A stretch of DNA of 64,000 bases, from NCBI GenBank assembly GCA_024138015.1, contig JAMXBB010000010.1:77537671-77601670 (forward strand). The letters run 5' to 3'. This DNA comes from Lumnitzera littorea (taxonomy: Eukaryota > Streptophyta > Magnoliopsida > Myrtales > Combretaceae). This document shows, one piece after another, positions 59,504 to 64,000 of the stretch; position 1 is the stretch's first letter; the number at the start of each line of letters is the position of its first letter. The translations under genes and the position numbers were made by a program. A model generated the notes under the pieces. It had not been told where the DNA came from. It saw only the letters and a list, made by a program, of their open reading frames with translations, and did not search any database.

Positions 59504-60282
59504 AAATTGTTAGTTTTCTACCCTAACCTACCATAAATTCCGATTCTTAAATGAACGTGTCTTAAGTTGCCTTTTACTTTACTTCCATGAAGGAAATAAA
59601 TGCCACACTATTTTGTACTATCTCTTTCTTCTTAATTCTTCTAAGGCATGAAACCCTCTCTTTCTCTTCTATCATATCTACTATGGTTCTAATTTATTCT
59701 ATAATCCTTTATTAAAATGTGAAAAGAATCCCAGATAATTGTTCCTCTCTTTACAATCTATCAATCTATACTAGTATTATGAACTAACTAAGTGTTTTAT
59801 TCTATTTATTGTGAGGTAATATGGTTAGAGTTTTATGAGTTTCAAGTAACAAAGTAACTCCAAGAAAAAAAGGAAGAAGAAGAGGGATTTTGTTAACAGG
59901 GTACTTGATAATCTCCTTTCTATTTTTTTCTTCTTTTGTCCTTTTTATACTTCTATAAGATCTCTTATGAAACTACAACTATATTACTATGCATGATATG
60001 ATATTATGACGTATGTTTCTATATGCCTAAGTCAAATTTTTGTAAAATCATTAGTCAAAGTATGTATGATGTATCTTCAATATGCTTAAGTCTATTTACT
60101 ATACATAATCTTCTAAGTATTTAAGCTTCCCGAATATTTATTGTAACTTAAGCCATAATATACTTCATTCACAAATAATAAAAGAGTTATAAATCTAGAG
60201 GCCTAGAGGTAGATTTAGCAGATAGAAGATGACGTAATTGGGATAGGGCATAAGAAACCTAGAAGTTATAGCACATCTTAAT
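59504..60282 (-). other. Probable upstream LTR of the Reina-type element, ends unclear
   Basis: AT-rich, no coding frame. A minus-strand TATA-like GTATAAAAAGG at 59940-59950 and the position upstream of gag suggest the 5' LTR, but no second copy lies in the window for comparison. Confidence 0.35.
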
Positions 60283-60660
60283 CTATGCTTGGGTAGTAAT
60301 CCAATGAGTGCATGCATTTTCTTTACAACAAATAAAAGAAATGGAACAACTTGAAAAAGAAGACTTCAACAATAAGATATCATGAATAATTTCATTTCTT
60401 TTCCAAGCCTTAGTAAAAGGAGACAAGATGGATTGTACTATCTTCAATGAATTAGTTCCAACCTTAATGTCTTGCCACCCATGATCTAAAGCTATAGTCA
60501 AAGCTTCATAAACAACCAATGCTTCATTAAGCTCAACATTGATAGACAAAACTGGTAAAGCCATGGCCTATAGCAAAAGTACCTTGAACTATTTTGGCCA
60601 ATAACACCTATACCCCTTTTGTTCTCTTATTGATTTACAATAGCATTACAATTTAGTTTA
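60283..60660 (-). pseudogene. Plant RNase H-like domain (RVT_3 type), broken
   Basis: Minus strand. An N-terminal piece near 60655-60570 reads PKGSIVKLNCNAIVNQ then GIGVIGQNSS. After a frameshift a 93-codon frame (60564-60283) reads ELNEALVVYEALTIALDHGWQDIKVGTNSLKIVQSI and ends in a CCKENACTHW segment. Spacing fits the RNase H-like domain found at the end of many plant LINE-type polyproteins and in stand-alone plant proteins. Two catalytic Asp positions read Asn (LNCNA and GTNS), both G-to-A changes, so it is inactive. No LINE reverse transcriptase is visible nearby. Confidence 0.6.
60519..60573. repeat. 55-bp direct duplication, copy 1
   Basis: ATGCTTCATTAAGCTCAACA... to GGCCTATAG. It covers the start of the long RNase H-like frame. 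Copy 2 is at 60683-60737 with two transition differences. Confidence 0.9.
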
Positions 60661-60682
60661 ACTATTGACCCTTTAGGAAATT

Positions 60683-60737
60683 ATGCTTCATTGAGCTCAA
60701 CATCGATAGACAAAACTGGTAAAGCCATGGCCTATAG
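60683..60737. repeat. 55-bp direct duplication, copy 2
   Basis: 53 of 55 positions match 60519-60573, start-to-start distance 164 bp. Flanks of the two copies are unrelated. Confidence 0.9.
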
Positions 60738-62608
60738 ATGGTCATATGCTAGATGAGAAGGCTTCGGCTTGTGTTTGGTTGGTTGAGAGGGATTTAACTT
60801 GGAAAATGAATAAACGTAAGCTATTCAAAACGCCAAAAGTGACTTTGGTATATATACTTTAATACGCAAGTTAACGAAGGTGATCAAGAAGAAACTACCT
60901 AAGAGAGAGAAGAGAGGAGCAGTGGCTGGAATAAAGTGACTTAATCCCCTTGCTTAGAGGGGGTGTTCCATATATGTAGAATAGAGAGTTAAGAGTTTGT
61001 TAGGCAATTAAGGACCTAGGGGTCATCAGACCATTTAAATTTAGGCAAGAAGACTCATTAGATATAACCTCTTTGCCCTTCTTGTAAGGGTTCTCCTAAT
61101 GTTACTCTTTCCACCATTGAATATTAGGCCACACCTACCTTAAGGAAGTTCACTTGGCCCACTACTCTTACTATTGACTAGTTGGTAGGGAGAATCAAAC
61201 CGTGGTTGGGCTTGGAAAAGTACAAATGAAGGGTCGTTGTTGTAGCATGGTCTAAGGTTTTTCTCAATTGAGGAAGGACAAAATGTTGGTTACTTCAATA
61301 TGGAGATTTACCAAATTCTAAGCTTATTAAGGCTCTTCTTAAGTATTTCATAGGGTATTCTTATGGCAGGGTTATCAAGTTAAGCATACTTAGCTACAAT
61401 CATCTAAAGGAGCATGAGCTTAGACCTTTCTTTAGGCTGGTGGCCTATATAAGAGGTATTGAGTTATTATGGGGTTGCTTAGGCAATGGCCTAGTTAAGC
61501 AAAGACTTAAGTTGGAGAAAGGCTATTGTGAAGGTAAAGACAAGCTGTACATATGTTATTGGAGTCTTTGCACAAAAGCCAACCCAAGCAGTATCTATAT
61601 GTTGTAGAAGGAGTATGATCGAGTAATAAAGTCAACATGTAAGGACCTTGCTCTGTCTCCCTTACTGGGGGTAGAAAGAGGGAGGAACCATATAAGGCAT
61701 GCTTAAATGAGCATTGCACTTTTGTTAACTTTCATTCACTCCTAACAATCTGATTATTTACCATGAGATTCAAGGTAAATTGCTTATTTTGTTTTTGCAC
61801 ACATTAATATGCGCATTTTGTTCAGGGATGCATGAACATGTCCATACATGTACCCTGTTGGTCATTTGGGTTTGGTTGGGCTCAAATCATATTTCTAAGG
61901 CCTATTAGTTATTGTAGTCTCGATTTTCAACATAAAGCCTTAAACTAATGTTTGACCTACTTATTTAAGTTCTAATCAAATGTTAATCATTATTAATCAT
62001 GGTTATGGGTTGGAATAATAAATGGACCAGATTTAAACACATTAGTTTGGCATTGACTTTGAGAGTGATTTTATGGTTGTATTTGCATCTTCTAAGCTAA
62101 GTTACACCTAATCAATCCTAAACAAGCTTATAGTTTACAGTGATTCAAGTAAGGATTATATATTAAAAATCAACATGGACCTAAGAATAACTATTAACTT
62201 CAACTAAGAGGGATTTTCACTACTAAATTAGTTTCTTGTCAAAAAAATTGAAAATATACTTGCTTTACATTACATTTTTAAGATGACTACAACATAGCCT
62301 ATATGCAACATACTGATAGCTTTGCATTTTAAGATTTTACACATAAATCTAAGCTTACATAAGCCTATCTATACACACAAATGAACATTATACGTAAGAT
62401 CTTCCTAATACATCTTAATCTCCTAAAAATAGAAGGAAGGACTAAGTAAAATGAACATTACACTACCACTATTCCTTTAAGCCGACAATCTTAGTTTTGT
62501 CCTTACTCATTCAAGCCTTCTCGCTTCGATTGTAGTCAATTACCTCCTCTAAAGATGGCCTTATCTTACTTGATCTTATGTTCTAAATGTGCCTAGCTCC
62601 TTGGTATC
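60738..62608. other. Unassigned region, no gene or repeat recognised
   Basis: About 1.9 kb, slightly less AT-rich than its surroundings at 60900-61700. No family features in any frame, no LTR ends, no array. The open frame at 61507-61719 has nothing to support it. Confidence 0.4.
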
Positions 62609-63366
62609 TATCGAGCCTTTTTTTTTTCCTTCCTAATAAAATTAAGTTTTCTTTAAACCAATTAGTATTAAACTCTTACCCTTTTAATATTGACTCTCAA
62701 CTAGAGTTTAAAGAAAACCAGTGTTTTTATTTTGAAAACACTTTAGAGTCATCACCCGACTAGAGTCAGAAAAAATAGTTAAGATATAACCAATTGGATG
62801 GATTAGTTATAACTTAGCCACTAATCTAACAATAAAATCAATTTCATAAAATAGTTTTACAACTAGAGATCTAGATCCAAAGGTTATGATTTTTAAACCC
62901 TTACGGGTACCATTAACTTTCCAATTTTAATCATAATCTCAAAAATCACCTTTCAATTATATAAAATAGAACTCGATTATTTACCTAAATTAGATAAGTC
63001 GAGTAATCTAAACTAAGAAAAGGAAAATTAAGGTTTTTTTTTCACCGATGTCTCGTAAATACCTATGTACCCACTATTTGATATCAGATATACATAGTTC
63101 TTTTTGTAAAACTTTAGTGGGTTAGGTTTGTTTTAATTTGAAAATATGTTGGATTTACGTTTTTAACCCAATTTTGGTTTATTTGCAGAAATTTCTAAAA
63201 AGAAAAGGGGTCTTAAATTGGAAATTTTTTTTTTTTTGGAAAATTCTAAAGTGTCCTGAATTTAAAAAAAGTCCATTTATTTTATTTAAAAAAAAAACTA
63301 ACTTTTCTAGGTGGTAAAATTTTGTCCATTTATTTATTATTTATTTTACTTTATCTATTTCTAAAA

Positions 63367-63399
<33 letters not shown>

Positions 63400-64000
63400 G
63401 ACTACTACTTTTTTTTCTTTTTCCTTTTTCTTTTTTTTTCTTTTCTTCCTTTTTTTCTCTTTTTTTTTTCTTTTCTATTTCCCTTTTTTTTCTTTTTTTT
63501 TTTTATTACATCTACAATTAGGAAATAAATGAATAAATAAAACAAATAAAATAAATAATACAACTCAAATTGGAACTAGTTCAGACTAGGAGAAAAGCAC
63601 AAGTTGGAATGCAAGTCGAACTTCAGATCCAGGTCAAGCTCCAATGTCTTCAATGGTAGCAGCAACAACAAGGTATGATTCAAACTGATTTGAGCACCAA
63701 AACAAATGGGGGAGATTTTTTTTTATGTGTTTTGGATTGGGGATAGTAAGGGTAGGCACAATGCTACGGCGGTTGGGGATTGTTTAAGCGGCGGTCGGAG
63801 ATGAGTGGTGGCAGTGGTTTTGGGGAACTTCAAGGGTACCTACTAAGTATGAAAAGGGAATGTGGTGTAGGGTTTTGAGATGTGGGGAGTTTAGCTATGG
63901 GGTTAGTTTAGGCTTAGGGTGGTTGTTTGAGGTAGGGTTTATGGTTGGTAAGGGTTTCAAAGTGGTGAGATAATGGTGTTACTAAAGGCTATGACTAGGG
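62609..64000 (-). repeat. Tat-like LTR, truncated by the window edge
   Basis: Minus-strand LTR whose terminal part reads TATCGAGCC in plus orientation (TG changed to TA). It aligns with 56229-57540 and, reversed, with 4690-4900 plus 8100-9193 and with 18860-19944. No PBS lies on the internal side at 62590-62608, so this is a solo or 3' LTR. It contains (ATA)n at 63368-63392 and a T/C tract at 63410-63505. The last 200 bp (GGTTAGTTTAGGC...) match the CCAACTAC...TAACCAATC segment at 4790-4850. Confidence 0.75.

Overview
This is plant nuclear DNA, AT-rich and apparently free of host protein-coding genes. Almost everything recognisable is decayed LTR retrotransposon: Athila, Tat/Ogre, CRM, Reina and Tekay/Del types of Ty3/gypsy, identified from residues in the degraded reading frames, primer-binding sites (PBS), polypurine tracts (PPT) and LTR termini. 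The mix (Athila + Tat + CRM + large minisatellites, many solo LTRs, pervasive C-to-T/G-to-A decay) suggests pericentromeric or other constitutive heterochromatin. I cannot name the species.

Layout. 1-33854 is a stack of nested insertions. The oldest layer is a plus-strand Tat-type pol (33855-36035), interrupted in its reverse transcriptase by a minus-strand Athila-type element (PBS and LTR at 32470-33854). That element is interrupted by a second minus-strand Athila element (5' LTR 29758-31094), whose body survives as three pieces: 27559-29757 (gag, protease), 19945-20876 (protease end, RT start) and 2415-3463 (RT, RNase H). The gaps hold a CRM-type element (20877-27558), a 16.5-kb non-autonomous Tat/Ogre-like element (3464-19944), and at the left edge a Tekay-type LTR (1-2414). 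The non-autonomous element carries a Tekay-type solo LTR in its own 5' LTR (5037-8111). Interrupted frames resume across the insertions and most boundaries have 5-bp target duplications.

The most unusual object is the 3464-19944 element. It has LTRs, a tRNA-Arg-type PBS and a PPT, but no recognisable pol. Its internal region holds one very short broken reading frame and four different minisatellites, the largest about 43 copies of an 84-bp unit (13800-17475). A related 84-bp array sits before the PPT and LTR start of a second, truncated relative (42795-44317).

36036-47605 holds a degraded coiled-coil frame, LTR-like AT-rich DNA with a TATA box, the second Tat-like fragment and a CRM 5' fragment. 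47606-51381 is a Tekay-type LTR. 52226-59503 is a minus-strand Reina-type element whose gag is split by a Tat-like solo LTR with a perfect 5-bp duplication (56229-59052) and whose protease contains a short plastid rpoC2-like fragment. 60283-60660 is a broken plant RNase H-like domain with a 55-bp duplication beside it. The window ends in another Tat-like LTR (62609-64000). No element looks able to move: catalytic residues are lost and stops are frequent.
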